In this document: positions 18,365-27,272 of the stretch, piece after piece
Numbering within the stretch: the stretch's first letter is position 1
Layout of the letters: each line of letters starts with the position of its first letter
Assembly (NCBI RefSeq): GCF_002835995.1
Contig: NZ_PJBZ01000044.1
Location: 1-64,000, forward strand
Source: Psychromonas sp. Urea-02u-13
GTDB lineage: Bacteria > Pseudomonadota > Gammaproteobacteria > Enterobacterales > Psychromonadaceae
DNA: 64,000 nucleotides
Reading direction: 5' to 3'
Position numbers and translations under genes: made by a program
The notes under the pieces: generated by a model
The model's database searches: none
What the model was told of the DNA's origin: nothing
What the model saw: the letters and a program-made list of their open reading frames with translations, nothing else

Positions 18365-18931
18365 ATGAAATTGAAATTATTAAGTTTATCAAGTGTTGTT
18401 TTTTTAGCCGCTTGTTCTTCTACCCCATCAGAAACAACTTCGGTCGGTGATATTCCGAGCTGGATTTTAAACCCGCAAATTGAAGATGGTATTGCCGTCT
18501 CTGAGTGTGTTTTATTCTCTGGTAATATGTCGATTGATAAACAGCAAGCGGTTGCAAATGCACGTACTTCGCTCGCTCAACGTATTGAAACACGTGTTAG
18601 TGCAATGGATAAAAGCTACCGAGACAAAGTAGAAGTTGCATCGGGTGTTGAATCGGGTTCTACTTTTTCAAGTGTATCAAAACAGGTGACACAACAAACC
18701 TTAGTGGGCACTAACCCTGTAAAAACAGATATCACTAAAATTGCCGGTAAAGATAATTTATGTGTTCTAGTTGCGATCGGACAAACGTCCACGCAAGATA
18801 TCTTTGAAAAATTAGTCGAAGAAGCTGCTCGACCAATGACAGCCCAACAAAAAGACGTGTTATACACCGAATTTAAAGCGCATCGTGCTGAAGAGCAACT
18901 AGACAAAGAGTTAGAAAAATTTCAACAATAA
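18365..18931 (+). CDS. LPP20-family lipoprotein
   Basis: A 188-residue predicted outer-membrane lipoprotein with signal peptide and lipobox LAAC (cysteine at residue 17), then SSTPS. The mature part has PSWILNP, a motif common at the start of LPP20-type domains, and an alpha-helical AVANARTSLAQRIETRV stretch followed by a beta segment (LCVLVAIGQT). The C terminus is a charged helix. The exact role is unknown. It is a single-gene unit: AAAAGGAAA is the ribosome site, and it has its own terminator. Proximity to the flagellar cluster may be chance, although other LPP20-type lipoproteins serve sheathed flagella in vibrios. Confidence 0.6.
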   Translation: MKLKLLSLSSVVFLAACSSTPSETTSVGDIPSWILNPQIEDGIAVSECVLFSGNMSIDKQQAVANARTSLAQRIETRVSAMDKSYRDKVEVASGVESGSTFSSVSKQVTQQTLVGTNPVKTDITKIAGKDNLCVLVAIGQTSTQDIFEKLVEEAARPMTAQQKDVLYTEFKAHRAEEQLDKELEKFQQ

Positions 18932-18952
18932 TTATTTTTTAATCTTTACAAA

Positions 18953-18984
18953 GGCGCAACTTTATTAAGTCGCGTCTTTTTTTT
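18953..18984 (+). terminator. Rho-independent terminator after the LPP20 lipoprotein
   Basis: Stem GGCGCAACTT/AAGTCGCGTC (18953-18976; one mismatch and one G-T pair, four-base loop) followed by eight T. The T-run abuts the sigma-54 promoter of fliE. Confidence 0.8.
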
Positions 18985-18999
18985 GGCACAAATATTGCT
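18984..18999 (+). promoter_or_regulatory. Sigma-54 promoter of the fliE operon
   Basis: TGGCAC-AAATA-TTGCT is a full match to the sigma-54 -24/-12 consensus. The predicted start near 19010 gives a 26-base leader before the fliE ATG. In Vibrio this operon is a class II sigma-54 unit activated by FlrA or FlrC; no such regulator gene lies in this window. Confidence 0.9.
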
Positions 19000-19035
19000 T
19001 TTTAGTCAGTATGTGTCAAAAAAGAGATAAATATT

Positions 19036-19362
19036 ATGAATGTTAATGCATCTGCTCTATTTAATGATCTACCCTTACAGGGCTTACAAAGCAAAGGCTT
19101 AGGAAATGAACTAGTAGGCCAGTCAGCAAAATCGAATGCACCAGATTTTTCGCAAATGCTGAAACAAGCGATCGATAATGTTAACGGACTACAAAAAGAT
19201 ACCGGAGAGTTGCGTAATCGCTTTGAAATGGGCGATGAAAACGTGAGCTTAGGAGATGTTATGATTGCTTCTAATAAATCTAGTCTCGCTTTTGAAGCGA
19301 CAGTACAAGTGCGTAACAAAATGGTTGAAGCGTATAAATCAGTAATGAGCATGCCTGTATAG
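19036..19362 (+). CDS. fliE: Flagellar hook-basal body complex protein FliE
   Basis: A 108-residue export substrate that joins the MS ring to the proximal rod. It ends with the family signature LGDVMIASNKSSLAFEATVQVRN spread to a YKSVMSMPV terminus, and carries FSQMLKQAIDNVN in the middle. It is the first gene of the large fli operon, placed directly behind a sigma-54 promoter, and fliF follows after 29 bases. Confidence 0.93.
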   Translation: MNVNASALFNDLPLQGLQSKGLGNELVGQSAKSNAPDFSQMLKQAIDNVNGLQKDTGELRNRFEMGDENVSLGDVMIASNKSSLAFEATVQVRNKMVEAYKSVMSMPV

Positions 19363-19391
19363 GTGTGAGTTATATAACCAAGGAATAAACA

Positions 19392-21110
19392 GTGGCCGAG
19401 CCGAACAATAATTCAGATATGTTACTTGAGGATAATGGCATTGGTGGTGGTGATGAATCCCTATCAGCCCCAGAAAAGGGCGCAATCGCTTCATTCTTCT
19501 CAAATGTTGATGTATTACGTCAAATCAGCATGATTATCGGTTTATTGATTGTATTAGCTATCGTGGTCATTTTATGGTCATGGGGTAAAGAAGAAGATTA
19601 TCGCCCTTTAGGTAGTTATAAAACAGATGAATTAATAACAACGTTAGACTATCTCGATACACAAAAAATTGTTTATAAAATTGAAGGTAATTCAATCCTG
19701 GTTATTGCCGGTGAATATCAAAAAATAAAATTACTCATGACGCGTGCTGGCTTAGGTGAGGATAATGTATCTAACGGTGATGATATCTTATTGCAAGATA
19801 TGGGTTTTGGCATTAGTCAGCGTGTAGAGCAAGAGCGTTTAAAATTAAGTCGTGAGCGTCAATTAGTCCTTGCGATTCAAGCAATGAAAAACATTACTAA
19901 AGCACAGGTCTTATTAGCGATTCCCAAGCAGAGTGTTTTTGCGCGTAAAGAACGACAAGCCAGTGCGACGGTTGTGGTTACCTCGGGAAATTCATATAGC
20001 CTTTCCCCACAAGAAGTCGACTCAATAGTTGATATTGTTGCCTCCGCAGTACAAGGTTTATCCCCAAATAGTGTCACCGTGAGTGATCAACGTGGACGTT
20101 TATTACATTCTGGCAGTAAAAGCGGGATGTCGGCACGTTCAAGTAAAGAGTTTGCTTTAGAGCAAGAGCGAGAAGAAGAATACAAATCCAAAGTTGATGC
20201 CATTTTAATCCCCGTTTTAGGCCTTGCAAATTATACTTCTGAAGTCGATTTAGCAATGGACTTTACTATCATTGAAGAAACCAAGAAAAGCTATAACCCT
20301 GCTAATCAAGCGGTGCGCAGTGAAATGTTGGTTGAAACAAAGTCGACCAGCTCAACGATTGGCAATGTACCTGGTGCGCTGACCAATCAGCCCCCTGCAA
20401 ATGGTGCGATACCAGAAGAATTACGTGAAAATAACATTGCGGGTGGCAATGATGGTAACTCACACAATGAATCAACGCGTAATTATGAGGTTGATACAAC
20501 CGTTACGCACATCAAACATAAAGTCGGTAAAATAGACCGTCTAGCGGTTTCCGTTGCACTTGATTATACGCCTGTTACCAATGCAGCCGGTGAAGTTACA
20601 TATATACCACGCGCCGATGAAGAGGTTGAGAGTATTCGCCGTTTATTAATGGGTGGCTTAGGTATTAATGCTGAACGTGGCGATATTTTAGAGATCGCTT
20701 CTGTTAAGTTTAATAGACCAGATTTAGAAGCCATTGCAGAAGAAGAATTCTGGAAAACTGAGGCGTTTGAAGGCTATGTTCGCTTTGGTGGTAGTATGTT
20801 AGTTATCCTATTAACGTTATTACTTATTGTTCGCCCAATAATGAAAAAATTACTTTACCCTGAAGCCCTTGAACAAGCTGAAGAATATGACTTAGGTGGC
20901 GCGATTGGCTCTGTGGGTGGTGATAACTTACAACTATTAAATGATGATGAAGAGGATGGTGTTCAATTTGATATGAGCAGTGGCTCGATCAAATTGCCGA
21001 ATTTACACAAAGATGAAGATCTTCTAAAAGCGGTACGTGCGCTAGTGGCAAACGAACCTGGTTTATCTGCACAAGTAATTAAAGAGTGGTTAGTAACCGA
21101 TGACGGATGA
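19392..21110 (+). CDS. fliF: Flagellar MS-ring protein FliF
   Basis: A 572-residue protein that forms the membrane MS ring. The start is GTG 19392 with AAGGAA upstream. Two transmembrane helices flank a large periplasmic domain: about 39-58 (ISMIIGLLIVLAIVVILW) and about 460-480 (GGSMLVILLTLLLIVRPIM). The periplasmic part holds ring-building motifs such as QRVEQERLKLSRERQL and ATVVVTSG. The C-terminal acidic tail should bind FliG, whose start codon overlaps the fliF end by 11 bases. Confidence 0.95.
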   Translation: MAEPNNNSDMLLEDNGIGGGDESLSAPEKGAIASFFSNVDVLRQISMIIGLLIVLAIVVILWSWGKEEDYRPLGSYKTDELITTLDYLDTQKIVYKIEGNSILVIAGEYQKIKLLMTRAGLGEDNVSNGDDILLQDMGFGISQRVEQERLKLSRERQLVLAIQAMKNITKAQVLLAIPKQSVFARKERQASATVVVTSGNSYSLSPQEVDSIVDIVASAVQGLSPNSVTVSDQRGRLLHSGSKSGMSARSSKEFALEQEREEEYKSKVDAILIPVLGLANYTSEVDLAMDFTIIEETKKSYNPANQAVRSEMLVETKSTSSTIGNVPGALTNQPPANGAIPEELRENNIAGGNDGNSHNESTRNYEVDTTVTHIKHKVGKIDRLAVSVALDYTPVTNAAGEVTYIPRADEEVESIRRLLMGGLGINAERGDILEIASVKFNRPDLEAIAEEEFWKTEAFEGYVRFGGSMLVILLTLLLIVRPIMKKLLYPEALEQAEEYDLGGAIGSVGGDNLQLLNDDEEDGVQFDMSSGSIKLPNLHKDEDLLKAVRALVANEPGLSAQVIKEWLVTDDG

Positions 21111-22146
21111 TAAAAAAGAAAAGAAAGAAGGCGCAGAAGAGTTTAACGTTGATGATTTGAGTGGTGTTGAGAAATGTGCACTACTGATGCTGAGTTTAAC
21201 GCCTGAAGATGCAGCCCAGATATTTCGTAATTTAGAACCGAAACAGGTTCAAAAATTAGGTATGGAAATGGCTGCACTTAAAGATTCATCGCAAAATAAA
21301 GTTTCTAGTGTTCATCGCGCATTTATTGAAGACATTCAAAAATACAGTAACATCGGTTTAGACAGCGAAGACTTTGTTCGTGCTTCATTAATCGAAGCGC
21401 TAGGTGCAGATAAAGCGGGTAATCTGGTTGATCAAATCATATTGGGCAGTGGCTCAAAAGGTCTTGATTCACTGAAATGGATGGATGCACGCCAAGTAGC
21501 CTCTATTATTCAGAATGAGCATCCGCAAATTCAAACCATTGTTTTATCTTATTTAGACCCTGAACAATCAGCCGAAATTGTTACTCAGTTCCCTGAGAAA
21601 ACACGTCTCGATTTAATGATGCGTATTGCTGACCTTGAAGAAGTTCAGCCTGCCGCGTTACAAGAACTAAATGAGATCATGGAGAAACAGTTTGCTGGTC
21701 AAGCGGGTGCTCAGGCCGCTAAAATGGGGGGTACTAAAGCTGCTGCTGATATCATGAACTACCTTGATACAGGTATTGAAGGGCCATTAATGGACTCTTT
21801 ACGTGAGACTGATGAAGACATGAGTCAGCAAATTCAAGATCTTATGTTTGTATTTGATAACCTTATTGATCTTGATGATCGTGGTACACAGGCATTGTTA
21901 CGTGAAGTACCGGGTGAGCAATTACAGCGTGCATTAAAAGGTGCGGACGAACAGCTTAAAGATAAAATACTTAAAAATATGTCAAAACGTGCAGCTGAAA
22001 TGCTTGAAGATGATTTGGAAGCAATGGGACCAATTCGTATTAGTGAAGTAGAAGCCGCACAAAAAGAAATTCTAACGATTGCACGTCGTTTATCCGATGC
22101 AGGTGAAATTATGCTCGGTGGCGGTGGTGGTGATGAATTCTTATAA
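21100..22146 (+). CDS. fliG: Flagellar motor switch protein FliG
   Basis: A 348-residue rotor protein. It contains the N-terminal FliF-binding region (LSGVEKCALLMLSL), the EHPQ motif region (IIQNEHPQIQTIVLSYL) in the middle domain and the C-terminal torque helix with charged residues LREVPGEQLQRALKGADEQL. It touches the stator and forms the top of the C ring. Length is normal for the family; the start overlaps fliF. Confidence 0.96.
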   Translation: MTDDKKEKKEGAEEFNVDDLSGVEKCALLMLSLTPEDAAQIFRNLEPKQVQKLGMEMAALKDSSQNKVSSVHRAFIEDIQKYSNIGLDSEDFVRASLIEALGADKAGNLVDQIILGSGSKGLDSLKWMDARQVASIIQNEHPQIQTIVLSYLDPEQSAEIVTQFPEKTRLDLMMRIADLEEVQPAALQELNEIMEKQFAGQAGAQAAKMGGTKAAADIMNYLDTGIEGPLMDSLRETDEDMSQQIQDLMFVFDNLIDLDDRGTQALLREVPGEQLQRALKGADEQLKDKILKNMSKRAAEMLEDDLEAMGPIRISEVEAAQKEILTIARRLSDAGEIMLGGGGGDEFL

Positions 22147-22167
22147 ACACGATCAATAATACTAAAT

Positions 22168-22217
22168 AATGGTTAATATCACTTTGAGGTTAGCCATTTT
22201 TACATAATTGGTATAAT
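22168..22217 (+). promoter_or_regulatory. Hairpin and extended -10 motif between fliG and fliH
   Basis: A nine-base stem AATGGTTAA/TTAGCCATT (22168-22198, one G-T pair) is followed directly by TTTT, resembling a weak intrinsic terminator. Just after it TGGTATAAT (22209-22217) is a perfect extended -10 box, though no good -35 is seen. Together they may cap the fliEFG transcript and restart transcription at fliH. Confidence 0.4.
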
Positions 22218-22246
22218 GACTACGAACATGTAAAGGCTTGCTATTA

Positions 22247-23146
22247 ATGACTGACAATAAAGATGAATTTGAAAATTGGTCGATACCTGAATTAAGCGAA
22301 AGCAATCAAGCGACTGTAGAAGAAAATACACTCTTTGGTAAACCGGCCGCCTGGTACAATAACAAAGATAAAGCGGTTGAAGAAGTTGAAGTTGAAGACC
22401 AACCGAAACCATTAACGCTTGATGATATTGAAGCGATTAGACAGGCCGCTTACGAAGATGGCTTTGTCGAAGGTAAAGACGCAGGTTTTGCACAAGGCCT
22501 TGAAGAAGGTAAATTAGAAGGCACAGAGGCTGGGCATACAGAGGGGCTCGCACAGGGTTTACAAGAAGGTATAACGCAAGGTGCAGAGCAAATAGAGCAA
22601 CAAGTTGCAATGTGGCAAACACTGCTGGATCGTTTGCATAATCCACTTGAAAAATTAGATGAAAATACGGAATACCAGTTAGTCCGTTTAGCGACAACCT
22701 TAGCAGAGCAAATAACCCGTTGCGAAGTACAAACATCCCCGCAGATTATCCTCCAAGCACTAAAACAGTCCGTTGATGCATTGCCAATTAGTGAACAAAA
22801 GCTGATCATTAATCTTCATCCTGAAGACTTAGTCTTTGTACAGAATGCTTATTCTCAAGAGCAGTGCATACAACGCGGTTGGGACTTACAAGCAGAGCCA
22901 GCATTGATACGCGGAGACTGCCAAATTAATACCAAAGTATCGAGTGTTGAATTTACTTTTAATAGTCGTATTGATCAGGTATTAAAAAACTTCTTTAAAG
23001 AAAACCATCAACAGTTACCCAATAAGAATGATGACTCTGATTTAAGCAATGATCAACCTATGCCTCCACCTACTGTGCCTGAAAATGACAATAGCGCAGA
23101 AACAGTTTCGGAAACGCCTGATAGTGCGGCACAAACAAATGAATAG
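22247..23146 (+). CDS. fliH: Flagellar assembly protein FliH
   Basis: A 299-residue regulator of the export ATPase FliI. I use ATG 22247 (MTDNKDEF). A glycine-repeat helix at about 77-115 ([20 protein letters not shown] onward) shows the GxxxG periodicity characteristic of FliH. The C-terminal domain resembles V-ATPase peripheral stalk subunits ([19 protein letters not shown]). The last 45 residues are proline- and acid-rich and seem disordered. fliI begins eight bases before its stop. Confidence 0.9.
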   Translation: MTDNKDEFENWSIPELSESNQATVEENTLFGKPAAWYNNKDKAVEEVEVEDQPKPLTLDDIEAIRQAAYEDGFVEGKDAGFAQGLEEGKLEGTEAGHTEGLAQGLQEGITQGAEQIEQQVAMWQTLLDRLHNPLEKLDENTEYQLVRLATTLAEQITRCEVQTSPQIILQALKQSVDALPISEQKLIINLHPEDLVFVQNAYSQEQCIQRGWDLQAEPALIRGDCQINTKVSSVEFTFNSRIDQVLKNFFKENHQQLPNKNDDSDLSNDQPMPPPTVPENDNSAETVSETPDSAAQTNE

Positions 23147-24470
23147 CTTAGCCACCCGCCTTAGCCAATACAAAACATCTGAAATGACCACACATCCAAC
23201 GGTATCAGGAAAATTGATTCGTGTGGTTGGACTTACATTAGAAGCGGTAGGGTGTACTGCTGCCGTTGGCAGTTTATGCACTGTTGAAACCAATGATGGT
23301 TTCATCGATGCAGAAGTTGTTGGTTTCTCGGGTGAACGTTTATTTTTAATGCCCAGCGAACGTTTAACGGGTGTTGTGCCTGGTGCGCGAGTGATCCCAC
23401 AAATGGTGGCACAGGGTATTCCGGTTGGCATGGAGCTTCTTGGGCGAGTGCTTGATGGCCTGGGTAAACCCATTGATGGTAAAGGTGAGATTGTTACTGC
23501 GCAGAGCAGTCAATACAGTAATCCACGCATGAACCCGCTCAATCGTCAAGCGATTAAGCAGCCACTTGATGTGGGTATTAAAGCCATTAATGCATTATTA
23601 ACCGTTGGCCAAGGGCAACGGATGGGGCTTTTTGCCGGTTCGGGTGTAGGTAAAAGCGTCCTATTAGGCATGATGACGCGTGGCACTAACGCGGATGTGG
23701 TTGTTGTGGGGTTAATTGGTGAGCGTGGCCGAGAGGTGAAAGAGTTCATTGAAGAAATTTTAGGTGAGGAGGGACGTAAACGTGCGGTTGTGATTGCAGC
23801 CCCTGCCGATGCCTCTCCTTTAATGCGTTTAAAAGGCTGTGAAACCTCATTAACAATTGCGGAATACTTTCGTGATCAAGGTTTAAATGTACTGTTATTG
23901 ATGGATTCTTTAACCCGTTTTGCACAAGCACAACGTGAGATTGCACTGGCGATCGGTGAGCCTCCTGCCACCAAAGGATACCCGCCATCAGTATTTGCTA
24001 AGTTACCTGCATTGGTTGAACGTGCTGGTAATGGTAATGAAAATCAAGGTTCTATTAGTGCCTTTTTTACCGTATTAACCGAAGGTGATGATTTACAAGA
24101 TCCGATTGCCGATGCTTCACGCGCTATATTAGACGGCCATATTGTACTTTCCCGTGAACTTGCTGACGCAGGGCACTTTCCGGCAATTGATGTCGGTAAA
24201 TCAATTAGTCGTGTTATGCCTATGGTTACCTCTGAAGAGCATCAGACCCTCGCTCGAGTATTAAAACAAGCTTATTCGTTGTACCAAGAGAACAAAGAAT
24301 TAATCACGATTGGTGCCTATTCTCGTGGTAGTGATCCTCGAATTGATAAAGCGATTGTGATCCGACCAAGATTGGATCATTTCTTGCAACAGGGAATGAA
24401 AGACAGCATTAGTTATAATGATTGTTTGACACAACTTGCGACATTGACGCAGGAGTTTGTAAACAGTTAG
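23139..24470 (+). CDS. fliI: Flagellum-specific export ATPase FliI
   Basis: A 443-residue F1-beta-like ATPase that feeds substrates to the flagellar export gate. Start ATG 23139 ([11 protein letters not shown]) overlaps the fliH end; a longer in-frame reading upstream lies within fliH and is not used. Walker A is [15 protein letters not shown], Walker [20 protein letters not shown], and [18 protein letters not shown] is the classical signature of type III secretion ATPases. Confidence 0.96.
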   Translation: MNSLATRLSQYKTSEMTTHPTVSGKLIRVVGLTLEAVGCTAAVGSLCTVETNDGFIDAEVVGFSGERLFLMPSERLTGVVPGARVIPQMVAQGIPVGMELLGRVLDGLGKPIDGKGEIVTAQSSQYSNPRMNPLNRQAIKQPLDVGIKAINALLTVGQGQRMGLFAGSGVGKSVLLGMMTRGTNADVVVVGLIGERGREVKEFIEEILGEEGRKRAVVIAAPADASPLMRLKGCETSLTIAEYFRDQGLNVLLLMDSLTRFAQAQREIALAIGEPPATKGYPPSVFAKLPALVERAGNGNENQGSISAFFTVLTEGDDLQDPIADASRAILDGHIVLSRELADAGHFPAIDVGKSISRVMPMVTSEEHQTLARVLKQAYSLYQENKELITIGAYSRGSDPRIDKAIVIRPRLDHFLQQGMKDSISYNDCLTQLATLTQEFVNS

Positions 24471-24482
24471 CAGAGGTAAGAT

Positions 24483-24929
24483 ATGAGTAGAGACCCGTTA
24501 CAGCTTGTTTACGAGCTGCGAGAAAAACAAGTCGAACAAGCACAATTGGCATATCAAAGAGCGCAAAAAGCGCTTTTTGAGCAACGCAAACAATTACAAT
24601 CTCTGCATCAATATCGTCGCCAGTATATAAATCAATTGAGTGAAAAAGGCTCGCAGGGTTTATCTATTTCTGATTTAGGTAAGTACCAGCAGTTTATTGT
24701 TCAGATAGACACCGGCTTAACACAGCACCAGCAAGGCCTTGTTAAATATGAGCATGATGTGCACGCGCATAAAAAAATGTGGATTGAAGCGCAAATTACT
24801 TATAAAGCTATGGGTATGTTGCTAGAAAAAAAAGCTAAGAAACGTGCCACCCTTGAAGATAAAAAAGAACAAATGTTATTAGATGAATTCACTACCTTTC
24901 AGTATTTTCAAAAGCAATCTGGTCTATAA
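24483..24929 (+). CDS. fliJ: Flagellar export chaperone/stalk protein FliJ
   Basis: A 148-residue, almost fully alpha-helical protein with a predicted long antiparallel coiled coil, starting SRDPLQLVYELREKQVEQAQ. FliJ inserts into the FliI hexamer and contacts FlhA. The ribosome site AGAGGTAAG lies just ahead of the ATG. The operon is interrupted after this gene by a 298-bp gap containing a MITE-like element. Confidence 0.88.
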   Translation: MSRDPLQLVYELREKQVEQAQLAYQRAQKALFEQRKQLQSLHQYRRQYINQLSEKGSQGLSISDLGKYQQFIVQIDTGLTQHQQGLVKYEHDVHAHKKMWIEAQITYKAMGMLLEKKAKKRATLEDKKEQMLLDEFTTFQYFQKQSGL

Positions 24930-24951
24930 ATTGCTTGCTTAAACTAACCTA

Positions 24952-25180
24952 TAATACCAGTTCCATTAATTTAATGGTCTAATATTACACAGGAAAAAGA
25001 AGCGAGTTCAAGGCGAAAGTTGCTGTGCGGTAGAGGATTAACTAGGTTAATCCTCTACCGCACATTAAATGAAACTAACCATTTAATGATTAATGGTTGT
25101 TCCCTTTATAAAACTTACAACGCGGAAATCGTTTCTTTTAACCAGTAAGATTGATCCGTTATTTAGTGGAATTGGTATAA
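24952..25180. mobile_element. MITE-like element between fliJ and fliK
   Basis: A 229-bp non-coding block flanked by terminal inverted repeats: TAATACCAGTTCCATTAA at 24952 and, on the other strand at 25180, TTATACCAATTCCACTAA; about 18 of the outer 23 positions match. It encodes no protein and its middle is a perfect palindrome. This is the layout of a miniature inverted-repeat element. Which transposase would mobilise it is not known from this window. Confidence 0.7.
25025..25063. repeat. 18-bp perfect inverted repeat within the MITE-like element
   Basis: GTGCGGTAGAGGATTAAC (25025-25042), a three-base TAG loop, and its exact reverse complement (25046-25063). No T-run follows, so it is not a standard terminator, but the RNA hairpin would be very stable and lies inside the fliJ-fliK transcript. 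Confidence 0.9.
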
Positions 25181-25227
25181 GACCCCAACACAATCGTTAC
25201 AGGCAATAACAGCCTTAGAGAGATTTT

Positions 25228-26628
25228 ATGATGCAATCAATATTACCAACAACCAGTAAAACAAAGTTAAGCGAAGTAAATAACGACACTAAAGTCGCTG
25301 AAGAGCTAACAAATGTTGAAGGTAAAGAGGGTAGTGATAAAAAGTCACTGCTTTTTTCAGATGTATTGAATAGTCTATTTGGTGGTGAAAGTGCAAAAGA
25401 AAGCACCACAGAAAGCAAGCCATCAAGCGATGAAGCGTCGCAATTAGCCACTGAAGAAGAAAGTGCTGAAAATATTGCTGAAGACCTTGCTTTGCAAGGG
25501 AAGTTACCTGAAGAGAATTTACTTCCAGATAGCGCTGAAATGGTTACTGAAAAAACAAATGAATCAAGTGAATCGGATGAAGCTGAAGAACAAACTGAAT
25601 TTAATACACTTAAAACCCCTGTCACCGAAAAAGAGTTAGCTCTCGCGGTAAAAAATGTAACTGAAAATGAAACTAAAATAGCTTCAACTTCAGAATCCGA
25701 GGAAGCGCTAGGGGACAAGTCTGATAATTTACAGGTGCAAGAAAATGCAATTAACCCCATTATTGCTCAGATAGAAGCCGCGCAAAAAACCGATACACAA
25801 GTAAAAGAGGGTAAACCTCAAATCAGTGCACAAGAAGCTCAAAGCATTGGCTCAGAATTTAAAAAAGAAGAAAAAGAGTCGTTAAAAAACACGGATAAAC
25901 TTTTTGAAAAAAACAGTAAACTCACATTTGAAAATGTATTAGCAGATGAGCCAGAGAAATTAGGTAAAGAATTGCTTAATAAAGAGTTACTGACAAAAGA
26001 AAACCTGTTCAATACGGATAAATTAGAGTCGCTTGTACCCGCTGTAAAATCAGACTTCAGTAAATCCCTGTTAAATCATAATGTAGAGGGTAATGTTTTT
26101 AATACGGTCGGGGCAACGGCCTCTAGCGCAGATAAATTGCTTAGTCAGTCAGCTGCCGCGCCAGCGCCAGTATTACAATCAACTGCACTGCAACAACCTC
26201 TTGAATTACAAGCTAAGCATGCTTCTGCAATGGTCGGCGAACGTATATTGATGATGCTTAGCCAAGGAAAACAAGAGGTGACTATTCGTCTTGACCCTTC
26301 AGAATTAGGTACAATGCATATTAAACTGCAGGTGCAGCAGGATCAGCTTCAAGTTGCAATTCAAACCCAGGTTGGGCAAAGTCGCGAAATTATTGAACAA
26401 AACCTGCCTCGATTACGTGAACAACTTGCACAGCAAGGTATCAATTTAGCAGAAGCAAGTGTAGAACAGCAAAGCAATCAGCAGCAATCAAACTCTCAAG
26501 ATGCAAATCAATCGAGTAGTACAGCCCGAAATGGGGGCTCTACTGATGATAGCGCTATTGAAGAGCAAAGTGAGTGGCTAGCGACACAAATACAGCTCCC
26601 TGCTCAAGGAATTGATTATTATGCATAA
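25228..26628 (+). CDS. fliK: Flagellar hook-length control protein FliK
   Basis: A 466-residue secreted molecular ruler. The first 300 residues are rich in Glu, Lys and Ser and look disordered. The C-terminal Flg_hook domain is clear at about 345-415: QEVTIRLDPSELGTMHIKL, then VAIQTQVGQSREIIEQNLPRL, which stops hook growth and switches FlhB specificity. The tail is glutamine- and serine-rich. Start ATGATG at 25228 has AGAGAG upstream. Placement after the MITE may make it depend on readthrough. Confidence 0.88.
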   Translation: MMQSILPTTSKTKLSEVNNDTKVAEELTNVEGKEGSDKKSLLFSDVLNSLFGGESAKESTTESKPSSDEASQLATEEESAENIAEDLALQGKLPEENLLPDSAEMVTEKTNESSESDEAEEQTEFNTLKTPVTEKELALAVKNVTENETKIASTSESEEALGDKSDNLQVQENAINPIIAQIEAAQKTDTQVKEGKPQISAQEAQSIGSEFKKEEKESLKNTDKLFEKNSKLTFENVLADEPEKLGKELLNKELLTKENLFNTDKLESLVPAVKSDFSKSLLNHNVEGNVFNTVGATASSADKLLSQSAAAPAPVLQSTALQQPLELQAKHASAMVGERILMMLSQGKQEVTIRLDPSELGTMHIKLQVQQDQLQVAIQTQVGQSREIIEQNLPRLREQLAQQGINLAEASVEQQSNQQQSNSQDANQSSSTARNGGSTDDSAIEEQSEWLATQIQLPAQGIDYYA

Positions 26629-26701
26629 AGATTATGGATTTGTTTCAGATATGCATTAAAATCAGCTCCATTATAATTTGAATCATAAGGAATAGACTCA
26701 T

Positions 26702-27241
26702 ATGGCTGAAGATAATGAAGAGATGTCGTTGGATGAAGAAGCTTCAGCGTCAGGTGGCAAGAAAAAATTAATAATTATCATCGTTGCAGCTGTTCTTTTA
26801 TTAGGTGGCGGTGGTGCTGCTGCTTATTTTTTATTATTCAGCGGTGATGATAGTAGTGCATCCACGGAGCAAACAAGCGAAGAAACAACAGAGGGCGATG
26901 AGCTAGCAGGCGCTGAAACAGATTCTGCAATTTATGTCGCAATGCCTCGTCCTTTTGTTTTTAATGTAATGGAAGGTAAACGTGATCGCTTAGTGCAAAT
27001 TAAAGTACAACTAATGGTGCGTGGAAGTCAAAATGAAGCGCTCGCCAAAAAACATGTCCCACTGCTAGAAGGCACCTTAGTACGGGTATTTGGCGCTGCC
27101 TCTGTTGCACAACTACGTAATCCTGAGGGCAAAGATCAAATAAGAGAACAAGCATTAATTGCGCTGAATAAGGCAACCACTAAATTAGAGGGTAAAGCAC
27201 TTATTAGCACGGTTTTATTCACAGGTTTTGTTTTACAATAA
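26702..27241 (+). CDS. fliL: Flagellar basal body-associated protein FliL
   Basis: A 179-residue single-pass membrane protein. An acidic N-terminal cytoplasmic stretch is followed by a helix at about 22-45 (KLIIIIVAAVLLLGGGGAAA onward), a linker rich in Ser, Thr and Glu, and the FliL periplasmic domain with PFVFNVMEGKRDRLVQI and LRNPEGKDQIREQAL. FliL rings surround stator units and assist torque. It opens the fliLMNOPQR run. Confidence 0.92.
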   Translation: MAEDNEEMSLDEEASASGGKKKLIIIIVAAVLLLGGGGAAAYFLLFSGDDSSASTEQTSEETTEGDELAGAETDSAIYVAMPRPFVFNVMEGKRDRLVQIKVQLMVRGSQNEALAKKHVPLLEGTLVRVFGAASVAQLRNPEGKDQIREQALIALNKATTKLEGKALISTVLFTGFVLQ

Positions 27242-27272
27242 TCAATAAAATTTTTAATTACTAAGGTTATTT

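Noticed and set aside
25215-25760. 181-codon reverse frame opposite fliK, Ser-rich
   Set aside because: Antisense of the Glu/Ser-rich FliK N terminus; composition is explained by the complement of the real gene.
26629-26701. TATAAT near 26672 before fliL considered as a promoter
   Set aside because: No acceptable -35 at 16-18 bases; AT-rich background makes TATAAT common.
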